Below, piece after piece: positions 1-11,100 of a stretch of DNA of 64,000 nt. The translations under genes and the position numbers were made by a program. This DNA comes from Sphagnum compactum. Lineage: Eukaryota; Bryophyta; Sphagnopsida; Sphagnales. A model generated the notes under the pieces. That model made no database searches, had not been told where the DNA came from, and was given only the letters and a program-made list of their open reading frames with translations. Where the stretch lies: the NCBI GenBank assembly GCA_965153455.1, contig OZ234501.1:15984855-16048854 (forward strand), read 5' to 3'. Each line of letters begins with the position of its first letter. Position 1 is the first letter of the stretch.

Positions 1-169
1 ACTACCACTTTATTAGAAAAAAAGTTCTAGCAAAAGAAATTGACCTTATTCATATCAGTACTGAAGACTAAGTTGCTGACATTTTCACAAAGGCTTTAGG
101 TACAAACAAGCTACGGAAGTTTAGAAAAATGCTTGGTGTATTAAAAGTGGATTTGAGCTTGAGGGGGAG
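1..169 (+). pseudogene. Ty1/copia polyprotein C-terminal end (RNase H tail), decayed
   Basis: Frame 3 reads YHFIRKKVLAKEIDLIHIST, then VADIFTKALGTNKL and a short tail running into the polypurine tract. This is the usual C-terminal end of a plant copia RNase H region, where (K/R)xxADxxTKxL is characteristic. An in-frame TAA at 69-71 sits where family members normally carry a Gln codon, so this copy is dead or relaxed. The polypurine tract TTGAGGGGGAG lies at 159-169, directly before the LTR. The rest of the element lies left of the window. Confidence 0.85.
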
Positions 170-483
170 TGTTGAAAATTCAAGCTCAATTAGTTAAGTT
201 TCATTGTTACTAGAGTAGGAAAGTAACTAAGTTACTTTCACAAGGTTGAATTACTTTCTTTACTTATATTAGTTTGGTTATTTGTGGTTTGGTCTTTTAG
301 TTAAATACCTTGGTGTTCTTGGTTTGGCTCTTTTTTTTTTTCATTGCACAAGTTTGTGTATTTCATGTGACAAGAACCTTGAGGAGTTCTTGATGTTATG
401 TTCCATGTTGAGAGCATCGTGTTTTAGTTTCATTTCAATAAAGATTTATGTTTGCAGTTGAGTAGATTTCCTATTTGTTAACA
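170..483 (+). repeat. copia 3' LTR, about 314 bp
   Basis: The segment begins TGTTGAAAATTC immediately after the polypurine tract and ends CTATTTGTTAACA, so it has the TG...CA form with short inverted termini (TGTTG/TAACA). It contains an AATAAA-like signal (TTTCAATAAAG) near 434-446. The size and termini fit a small copia LTR. The 5' LTR is outside the window, so LTR-LTR divergence cannot be measured here. Confidence 0.75.
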
Positions 484-3400
484 TGAAAATGGTTCAATCT
501 TCTGAAAATGAAATCTTGATAAATAAAAATACATGTGAAGTGTTTATGATTCATGATCTAATGGAAAATGAATATGAAATAAACCTTAGTTTTCAAATTG
601 AAAGGAGCCAAAACCTAGAAAGTGAAATAAATAAATATATAAATTACATGCTCAAATAACATGTGGAAATCACATGTTAAAAATTCTTTTTGCGTGAATG
701 ATAACAAGGATGTTGATGTGAAATGCTTACAAACCATGACATGTATTATTTGTTACAATAATCCAATGTTCTATAACATTAAAACCAAAGTAGGGAAAGG
801 TATATACTATAATCATGATATACAATACAACAAATGGAATGACAACATTGAAAAAAGATATGAATCCAAACCATTGTACTATTGCAAAAATGTTTGAGGA
901 AAAAATAAACATTCCATTGAAAGGAAGAATGAGGAGACAACCTCCAAAAAAAAATCAAATTCATTTAGCAGTGTAATTATCACTTTGTTTATTGCCAAAA
1001 AACCTTTCCAAAAGGGTCATATGCAAGAGAATATGTTTTCTGAAGATATGAACTTGTTTATTGTCAAAATTCATCTACCCATGCAATTTGTTGAAAGTCT
1101 ATGGATGAAGCGTCTATGTTTGCATTTGTGTCCAACATGTATTTAGTTAATTTTGGACTAAATTGTCAATTGTGGGTTTTTTAAAACCTAGTGGTTAAGA
1201 TTAAATTTGAAGCAAAACATTATTAACTTTTGTTGTTGCATCATTTGGTGGCCCCCAAATGAAATTTTCTTTTTAATTTTCCAACTTCCAAATGTCAGTT
1301 GTTAATTCTGAACTTTTCAAAAGTTTAGAATTAAGTAAGTACATGATAATTTTGCAACAATGAGCTTTGATTTTTGGATGTCAAAAGGAGTGCATGACAT
1401 ATTTGCAGGCAAAACATGTTACATTTAGTTTTTTTGAAAACTTTGCAAATATCTCTTGGAAAACTTTGGCCAAAAACTTGATTGAATTATTAGAAAAATA
1501 TAACTTAGAAAAAATATTGTTACTTATGTGAAAGATGAAAGGTCTAACTTGAACACAATGGCTTTCACATCAGAAGCAATTGTAAATTATGACATTTTAA
1601 GTTTGGAAGAAAGTTAACAATGTGCTTGTTTTGGGCATGCATTTTCCAAGGCTTTTCAATATGCTATATAAGTAGATGAAAACGTTTGTAAAGACTTGAC
1701 ATATGTTTCTATTAAGACTACATAAGGAGATTTGCAAAAATGTATAACTTGGCCAAAAAAATCTAGGAGAAATTAATAAGAGGACCAAACCATGTGTTGA
1801 ATTTAGTTTGGTCTCAAGGAAATTGAATACACTAATGAATATAAGGTTATTTATTTATTTATTTATATTGTTGTAATGAGAAATATATAATTTGTAGTTT
1901 TTATAATTAGTTTCAATTAATAGGAGTTCCAACAAATTGTTTTTTCTTTTGCATATTTGCAAGTCAAATTATATTTTTTTAAAAGGCATTGTAATTTCAA
2001 AATATGGTTATTCTTCATTATAATAGGCAAACTATTGTTAGGATGACTACATAAATGCCTCCTCCTTTGACATGGTATATATTTCATTGTTGATGTCCTT
2101 TCCCTCCTTGTGTCTACTTGTGTTTTTAATCAATCTAAAGTTCATTGTTTGTTAAATGATGTTTTAAATTCTACCATCTCCATTTGTTTCAAATTGAGAA
2201 AAGGATTTAGAATCTCAAGATCTTTTGATAATTTATGGAAGAGGAGTTCATTATTGTTTTTGAGTTCAGTTTTTTTGCCATTAACATTAGAAAATAAGTT
2301 TATGGTGCTTTAGATTTTTTTCTCTTTTTCTTGAAAAAGTATGACAAAAAGAAAAATCATAACATGTTTTTTTATTTTGTATCCTAGGTTCAAAAACTTA
2401 CATTTAGGGTTTTCATTTATTGGCCTTGAATAAGGCCATTTTGAAAAATATAATAAAAAAACTTTATATCCCATGTTGTTAAAATGCTATTGTTGTTTGC
2501 ACCCCTTATTTGAAAATGCCATTGTTCACCAAGGTGTTGATGAAGATTGTAATAAATTGGACATTTTTGAAATGACAATAAGCACAAACCTGCAAAGGAG
2601 TTTGTTAACAAAGAACCTTTGATTTTTAGGAGGTTTCAAATGATGTCAAATGTCATTTTCAATGATAAAAGAAACATGAATCTATGTTTCACACAATTGG
2701 ATTTTTTTCTTGTTAGATTTTAGACATTGTTGATTCACAAATTGAGACTAAAAGAATTTTTTTTTACACGAATACTTACTAATCTTAAGAAATGTCATTT
2801 GCAATCAAATAATTTAGAAAAATTAAATTTTATCCACCATAGTTGGCTTAAATTGATTGGAAACCCCTTTTTAATTTAATGGAACTAATTGAAACTTGCA
2901 CAGAGTTAAAGAAGTTGAAGAAAGTTGAAGAAACATTTGAAATGAATGAGATCTTGGAAATATAGTTTTTATTAAAAAAATTATATAAAATTTTAATCAT
3001 TCTTAATACAAGTTCAATGTTCTCCTTTTTTTTAAACTGATTTTTTTATTAAAACTGAATATAAATGTGAGATCCAAATTGTGAAAACTAGATATGAAAA
3101 TCAATTGTTATCACGTATGTGAAAAGTGCCTTGTTTGAGCACTGACTTGATTAAAAATTTTAAAAATCAAAATATCCTTATAACTTATAGTAAAAATAAA
3201 TTATTTTAAAATCAGGTCAATTCTCTTAAGTGTTATAAAAAACCAGATCAGGTGGTTTTCATAAAAGGGGAAAGAACCACCCAACACTGAAATATGCCAA
3301 TATCAACAAATGCCTTTTCCCTTGTTCAAGGAATCAGTGTCAAGGCAAAGCTGAGATCATAAGGTGAAAGCCACGAACGTTAGTAATATTTGCACAATTA

Positions 3401-4109
3401 TTCAGGTTTTAAGGGACAAAAGGAACAAGGACATGGGTGAGAGGGCATTTTCCGATTCACATGTGGTAGTTGGTTAGAATTAATATATTCATGAAAACTT
3501 GGTAGCATTATTAAGTTGCTGATAAGGTAGAGGCACCTAGAATTATCATAATAAGCAGTCTGGAAAAATCAGACTTCAAATTTTCTTTTACACTTTTTTT
3601 CCATTAAAGACAACACAATTTGAAATTCGACTCAAGTTAAAGTTAAATTTCTGAACTTATTTTCAATTAGTTATGGTGTTTTGAAAACAAATGTTAAGGG
3701 CTTCCGAATTGGTGAGTGGATGGGTCTTTTTATACTGACAAACTTGGACTAAAAAATTACTCCCTTCTCTTTTTTGTGAAATGAAGTATTAAGAAAAAAT
3801 CAAAGTATATCGCTTAAAATTTGCCCTATATGATTTTATGGAGGTATTAGAAAGTTGTTGCACTTAAAAGAAAATGTTGTCCTTGGCTCGATAATTTCCC
3901 TTGCTACCAATTATTTCATGTGCTGCTTCAGCATTTATGGTTGGCTAGGGTTACTTTGCTAATAACTAGACTAAGGATTTTTTAAACTTGTGACACATTG
4001 TGTCATCAATTTATTTTTACCTTAGAAAATAAGGGTGTCACCAAAGTTGGGAGTTAACCCAACATTAATTTTCAAAACCTAAAAAAAATACTGGAGTTAA
4101 CCCAAAATT
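484..4109. other. AT-rich gene-free stretch
   Basis: I see no coding exon, RNA gene or complete element here. Open frames are short (at most 78 codons) and low-complexity. A small direct duplication, GGAGTTAACCCAAnATTAATTTTC, occurs at about 4050-4073 and 4093-4116 (43-bp period), just before the inverted-repeat element that follows. Confidence 0.5.
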
Positions 4110-4958
4110 AATTTTCGTTACTACCAAGAATGTTATGACATTTACACAGCCTTTTGAATGGTGGGTTTAATACCCAAAATCTTCAAAGGAGGAATTTAAC
4201 ATGGTCCAACAATTTTCAATAGGGCCAAATTATGGCCTTGAGAGCTTAAAGGAGTTCAATTTGAAAAGCATTTGGAGGAGGGGAAAAAGCCAGCCATTAC
4301 AAAATTGGGTACCCAGTTTTAAACAGCTTACAAGTGCACCCTAAATAGAGAAGTTATCATCTTAAGCTATAATTGAAATCATCCTAAACAAGGGGATTCT
4401 ATTTTTTAAATTACAACTTCACCCATGTTGTGTGGCTTTAAAACATTCCTAAACCAGTCACTACTACAATCTCTAATTCTGAAAATATTTGAATAAATTA
4501 CAGGGGAAAAAGTAGAGTGCAGTTTAAAATGCACTAACCTTATTAAGTGCTTCTACCTTATATCATCATGAAATCGTATATCATCTAGTGCCAATACCGA
4601 ACATATACCCATATTGGATTGGTATTGCATTTCCAAATATTTTGGATGATACCCTACTACTAGTCTGGTGGGTGGTCGAAAATTTATCCAATACACGAAA
4701 TATGACCATTTTGTGAGAAAAACTTAGGTTTAGGGTAGACAAGCCAAAGACCATACACTTCATGTATCAAATGCCCCCAAATTGCTGGTTGTCACTCATC
4801 TTGCCATGGAATTTGAAGATAAAATGTATCAGCCTTTGCTCCTCTTGCTTGTTAGGGAGTTTGAATTGTTAGGTAATTCTTCTTGCTAATTGTGTTCACA
4901 TTAATATGTATATATTATTTTCTAAAATGTCATAACATTCTTGGTAGTAAAGAAAATT
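4110..4958. mobile_element. Inverted-repeat element, about 849 bp, non-coding
   Basis: The 26-base sequence at 4118-4143 (starts TTACTACCAAGAATG) recurs as an exact reverse complement at 4925-4950. The match extends outward to 4110 and 4958 with one mismatch, giving about 34-bp terminal inverted repeats. No long ORF lies between. This is the shape of a MITE or deleted DNA transposon. I could not define a convincing target-site duplication, so the superfamily is open. Confidence 0.6.
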
Positions 4959-5967
4959 TTACTTTGCTGTTGTATATTGAGGATCATAAATTTTTGAACT
5001 ATGGAACAAATGACCATTCCAACTAAGAATGCAACAAGCATAATATGGCAATACGGCTGGTTATTTTGGGAATGCACTGGCCCCCAGGGTTTCACCTGGC
5101 ATAAAAACCACCCCAGTAATTCCTAAAATTTGTGCAATATTGCAAGCAACAAGCAATGCTCATATTGATTGCATTCATAAGAAATATCATGTGCCATATA
5201 TTCATCCTTCTTATTAATTAGTTGAGGGGTGCATTCAATTTTTATTTTCTTTTTTTGGGGGGTTTTTTTTGGAGCCACTTTGATTGGCCCATCACAAATA
5301 TTTTTAAAACATTGGGCACCCCCCTCAATAGTTTGGCCCCCCCAATTTACAGTTTATAATATACTACATGAAAGTTCAGCTTTGGCCAAAGCATATGGGA
5401 TCAAAATGTGCTGCTATTGGGAACAGCTTGAGGAGCACATTGGGGACGATGGAAAACAAAAAAAAATCCCTCCTCTCCCCCCTTTTAAAACTCAAAAGAA
5501 AAACATTGGGCCACCCTAAGTGCATGTGGAGCCTTCCCATTGGCTACATGAAATTTTTATTTCTAAAATTATTTGTTATCATTTTTGACCGAGTGAGTCT
5601 TACGGAAGGAAAGGGGACCAGGGGTGTACATTAGTGGATGCACCTGACCAGAAAGCTAAACCCTGAGTTTGCTTGTACCTCATGAGAGGCTTGCGAGGAG
5701 GAGAGGTTTGGTGTGACACAAGCAATGTGAATCCTAAGCCCCAATATCTAGGGTTTGGATCAACCTAATGCGAATATAGGACCTGAGCATATGGGTGTCC
5801 GAGGGTGTATTAAAGATCTAATGCCTTGTAGGTAGGGTAGCTTATATCGAAGTTGATAACCAACATTTTCATGATACGAAACCAAGACAACAAGGCTAAC
5901 AACAACCATGACCAATTTCAAAATTATTTGAACAAGTGGGAAATCTACCTAGGATTTTGGTGGCTAA
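4959..5967. other. Gene-free stretch with G/C homopolymer runs
   Basis: No gene is recognised. Around 5255-5345 there are unusual runs of G, T and C, and an open frame at 5229-5519 has no recognisable domain. This probably represents decayed repeat DNA. Confidence 0.4.
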
Positions 5968-6128
5968 AGGTGCATTCACACTTGGGGTTAGGGACTCTAG
6001 TGTTCAGTCCCGTAACACCATGCTAGTCATTTAACATTAAGGTATCGGCCATTTAACATCGGGTGCCACCAAGGATGCCACCTAGATTTTCATTTAATGT
6101 TGACTTAACGTCAAGTGTGAATGCACCA
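5968..6128. mobile_element. 161-bp MITE, PIF/Harbinger (Tourist)-like
   Basis: The left end AGGTGCATTCACACTTG and right end CAAGTGTGAATGCACCA form terminal inverted repeats. They are flanked by TAA at 5965-5967 and TAA at 6129-6131, a 3-bp duplication typical of PIF/Harbinger MITEs. The interior is non-coding and contains repeated CATTTAACAT motifs. The superfamily assignment rests on the TAA duplication and size only. Confidence 0.7.
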
Positions 6129-6148
6129 TAAGTCAGTTGGGGAGTTCT

Positions 6149-6188
6149 CAAAACTAGGTGGTAGAAAGTACCCTTTGGGTGCATTCCA
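6149..6188 (-). repeat. Dispersed 40-bp repeat shared with 49196-49332
   Basis: Read on the minus strand this is TGGAATGCACCCAAAGGGTA followed by TTTCTACCACCTAGTTTTG. It closely matches plus-strand 49196-49234 and, less well, 49291-49332. The family is unidentified, probably an old transposon fragment. Confidence 0.5.
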
Positions 6189-8139
6189 TGTGTAAACAAC
6201 TTTAGTTGCTCCTTCTCCTTACAAACAGACTTTTGTGAAGAAAAGAGAATTCTGTTCCACTTCCAGAATTCTACCCTTGGACTAGTGGACTTTCCATATA
6301 ATTACATAGCAATGGCCAGTCTTCTTTCTACAGAGGCTCATTTCATGTGTTTCCTGTGTTTTTCAGCAATTTTCACACTGATTGAACTTTTCTCATTGTG
6401 GATTTAGAATTTGGGTTTTGGACATTTGGATTATGCAAATTTTTTAAATGTGCAATTTCCAAGACCTTAATTAAACCCACAAATTATTTTTGGGTATATT
6501 CTTGCAACAATTCTGATCACATCTTATTTTAGAGGAAACATTTGAAAAAGCATTGTCATAATTTTGCAAGATCATGTGGAAGAGTAATTTAAAGAAGAAT
6601 ATACACATGATGACATTTGTGGGTATGTGAATAAAAGTGTAAAATACATGAGGCAGTCCCATGATATTTACATTGTTTTTGTTCAGCTTTTGTTACAATT
6701 TAAATTACATTATTTGTCATAATATGCATGACAATTTATAATGGCAACTAAACCAAAGATTGCAGAAGAAAGAAAAAAAAAAAAAAACTACCAAACTAAT
6801 TATAATAAGTATTTCAAATAAATGAGTATCAAATGCATTATCAACTTCTAGAGCTATAAGTTCAAGCCTCTTAATCTAGGTTAACACCTTATTATCCAAC
6901 CATAAATATACCAACAACTTAAAATGAGTGGTTACAATCATAAGGTTTGCTTTGAGATTTGATACAAGGGATTTTTTATTTCCATCTTGTGGTTTAAATA
7001 TCTCGGGCAAGACTTAGAACCATATGATATATAGGTTGTTTACATTCTCAAGACAAAGAAAAGTGCCCAAAATATAATTATCTCTTGTCCAACCATATTA
7101 TGGTCAAATTATAAAATTCGGTTTTTAAAAATTGTTCAAACCCTATTAGATATGCAAAGAATATTTTACGTTTGTAATTGGCAACCTCTCGAGTTCAAAT
7201 GATTGAATCCAACTCCTTCCGTGGTGGTGTGAGAAGTTTGATTAGTCCATACCTAGGACCGAATTTGTATTTGTAGACCCATATTTCTGAAATTAACAGT
7301 TTGCAAACATTTTATTATGGTGTTGTGGAATAGATTGAAACATTTGATACTTCTATTAATTGGATTTTTTCTTAATTACTCAGTTTTCATTCATTTTGCT
7401 TTTGCAATCAAATCCAACTAGAAAATGTCTTTGAATCACTGTGATGTGAATTTGTATTTCCTTCCAGGAATGACACTCATTGTGTGTAAGTTGTGTTTGA
7501 TCATGAAATGCACTATGCAAGGAATACTTGCAGATCCCAAAGTTTGAAACCCAGCCAAGGAAGCAATTCCAATGACATAAAGCACTCTGAGAACCTCCCT
7601 CACGTATTTGAGAGAAGGTCATGTGTGATGCACCCTTGTAATTCCCCACCATGGATTGCTTTAGCTACTTACTTTAAAGGTCATACTCTGTACTATATGT
7701 GACTGCTGCATACTCCATGCTGCTTCACCAGACTACAAGATCACCACACAGGCTTTGGTTATATACTGTGTAGATCAATGGTGCTGTTGAGCTATTAGGT
7801 GTTATGGTCTCCGGCACCTCCCTTGCATCAAAGTGGGTTTTGAAACCCATTACCCCTGGCCAACAAACAAGGTCAAAAGCACATGGTTTGGTAGGAGAAA
7901 TGATTAGGAATGGTTTTATGTGCACATATTGTGTGTGTAGTATCAGCTGATTTAATACAGTAGGCTTCCTCCAAACTTTTTTCGCTTTTTCTTTTTTGAA
8001 AGTTTGTATCCTCCCCAGAAACAGGTATCTTCTTCATGAGGAGATGCTTGAAATCTTCGTGAAATCTGTACTCACAACCAGCCAGTGTCCCACAAGTGAT
8101 ATCCTCTTTCATCTCCAACCAGTGCGCCATTTCAGTATT
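6189..8139. other. Gene-free stretch, left part AT-rich
   Basis: No coding exon is recognised. The right part (from about 7400) has the base composition of the gene island and may hold the 3' UTR or distal sequence of the coiled-coil gene that ends at 8140, but I see no supported exon. Confidence 0.35.
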
Positions 8140-11100
8140 TCATTTATGCAGAGAAAAAAGAGAATGGGAGTCATCATCTGTAGGATGCTCATTGCGTGCT
8201 CTCAGCTTTTGGAATGCAATGACTACATCTAACTCTGGAATGCTCAAAATCTGAAAAAACAAACTATCAACTTCAAATCAGAGTGTTCTCATTGCTGGTA
8301 GTGAAATTTCACTAAACTTTGATGAGGATTGCCAAAGCTCACAAAAGGCATCCACATGTGAGCCTACAGCTGAACATATGCACCACAATCCATCAAAATT
8401 GTTGGCCAGCAGTTGTGGCTGAGGGTATGCACTCTGAAATTTCACTCCATTTGTTGTTTGACTGGAAGATTATGGGTTCAATGTTGCTTGTCTTCCCTGC
8501 CTGCTACGTGTGGTTTGTGGTGTAAGAGCAGGCTTGGGAATTCAATTGCTAATATACATCACACATACACATAAGGATCTGAGTCTCTATCATGCAACAT
8601 AACAGTGGGGTGGAATGGCTTCAAAGGTCTAGGCGAGCTAGGAGGATCTATTATCAGCAGAAATATTTTCAATCATCCTGCTTCCCTGTCTGCTGGGCTT
8701 TTGTTATCTTAGGAATGAACTGATCTTACCTGGGATGGAATTGGAAGAGACTTCATTGCTTTAGTGACCACCTGCCACACATGTAACCTTAAATTGTGAG
8801 TGGACATTTAGCTTTCAGGAAAGTTTTAATATAATACTCCTAAATTGCCAAGAACTAGTGTAAGTTCCACCAATTGCAAAAAGATGACAAAGAGATCAAT
8901 AATGCTGCACTGTTTGTTCAATTGCCTGCCCATAAGGTTGACGGTGTGTCAGCTGGCGCTTCAACTCCATGACACGCTTTCCATGAAATTTTTTCATCTG
9001 TGCCTGTATTTGAAAGAAATTACACATGAAAGATGTTGGTCACATTTGGAGCATTTTGCCAAAGAGTCAAAGACCTAGGTCACAGAACTGTGTGAGAGGA
9101 CAAAAAACCTACCAGCCGTCTTCTTTCCCGGTCTCGCCAGAAAAAGCTCAAATCTGCCTGCAAAAAAGTGAAACAACGATCATTTTTTGGTTGCTACTAA
9201 CGCAATCTCCATGGTGCATTTGAAGAAAAAGAGACAAAAAGTCATGAAAATAGTTCACGTCCATGAATGGGAGTGGGAGTACCAGAAGTTCTTGGATTGT
9301 AAGGATTGGAATACTGGGGCAGTGTTGCTTCCAAAATGCCATCATAATGTCCAAAGTCTCAGCAGGTATCCTGCCATATGACAGAGCACTTAGAATTCAC
9401 TGGTGTACTGCATCACAATATACGCCTGCATGGAGTGCTTTGCATACAAAGGTTTTAGTGCAAGTGAAGGTAAACATGATTTGTGAAGGAATAACCTTTA
9501 TGGCTTCTGGACAATGTATCAGAACCTGATACAGTGATCAGGAAAAATGTTTTTCCCCCAGGAACTGCCTTGTCAGTGCCAAACAAAATTCAAATTTTCT
9601 GACAAATTTTGTTGCTGTTTGAAGCACTTGGATATATGCTCTCACAATCCCAGATAGCACACACAACTCATAGCCATCTCCTGAACAGAAAATCTAATTC
9701 CAAACACTTCAAAGGTCATCATATATTTGTTGACTCTCTCACCATTGATGAGCTTCTGTCTTAGTATTGACAGATTGTGTCTTATCCTTACAGCAACCAT
9801 ACCGCCTTGACAACCTCTGCAAGCATGCAGCCCTTGTCCAGTCAAGGAGCGGGATATAAGAAGTACCATCACCAAATGGGAAATGGCCATGCCCAGGAGC
9901 AGAAGAAAAGTCATTAAAGTTCATTCAAGCTGACTGCATACAAGCTGCCTATAAGAATGCCACTGTATCTGCAGATAAGGAGTAGCCCACTGTTTCTACA
10001 CCCTTAGACAGCATCTGAAGCAGCCCTGTAGCCCCAAACAAAAGTGAAGGCTTATAGAGGTAAAGCTAACTTTGTGCACCTGATATCTATCAATCTTAGA
10101 TGATGGGGGCATGTGCACTAATCCTTTCCCATCTTGCATCTCTGCGTGCACAAACAACAATTGTGGGAATACAATACTAATGGAGATCACATGCAATACT
10201 GCATGTGGTACTAGGTACTGCAAGAACATATAACCAATATGTTCAAGCTTAATGTGGAACAGGAAGTTGAAAACCAGCAGATTATATGAGGTATACTATG
10301 CATTCACTTCTTCAGTGCTTATTACTCAGTGTGAGACTGTATGATAAGGTACTTCAAGAATATTATCCAGTGTTGTGAAAGCTCACTGTGAACCAGGAAC
10401 CTTATGAACAGCAGTACAAGATTCTATGGGGTGTGCTACAAATCTAATCCACCTCTTAAGTGGCAATACCACTAAACCTCAAGACTTACCAGTAACAAGA
10501 TCTTGATACTCCTCAACAGATGCCAAGAGCTGAACCAACCGTGCGTTGTCAACCCATGTCTGTTCCATCCTATCCTGCATTCACAGTAGCCCCTCTAATT
10601 TAACAAACAGTCCTCAATCAATTGGGTCTCTATTGCAACCACTCAAGTTGCCAAAATGCAACCCATTCTCCATCCCCTTGACCCCAGTTGCAAAACACAA
10701 TTGACATGAAACAGGAAGAAGAGTGACACACTATCGTCGCATCACAAGCAGACCATGCCTTTGTTTGCCAACAGTAGAAAGCATTCTGTATGCCAGCAAA
10801 TTTCAGTCTTATCTCAAGCAATATGTTCTGGTCACTGGTCCAGTGGACTGAGGTGTTTGCTCCAGTAGAATAATTATCATTGGATTGGACTGACCTGCTG
10901 ATCACAAAGATCGGCACACATGCTTGACAGCTTCTCAATCTCTTTGGTGCTTGCACTCAGCTCCTTTGTTGTCTCCTGACAAATGGTGGTCTGCCCAGCC
11001 AATATTTGGAATAATGTAGCTCACAACATCCACTACTTACAAACACCCTGACAACAGAAACCATATCCAGGTTGTCAGGTTCATTTCAAAGTATACCCTT

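Noticed and set aside
9739-9924. Minus frame FPFGDGTSYIPLLDWTRAAC and following as an exon of the coiled-coil gene
   Set aside because: An in-frame stop and lack of a suitable acceptor upstream, and its phase does not fit the neighbouring exons.
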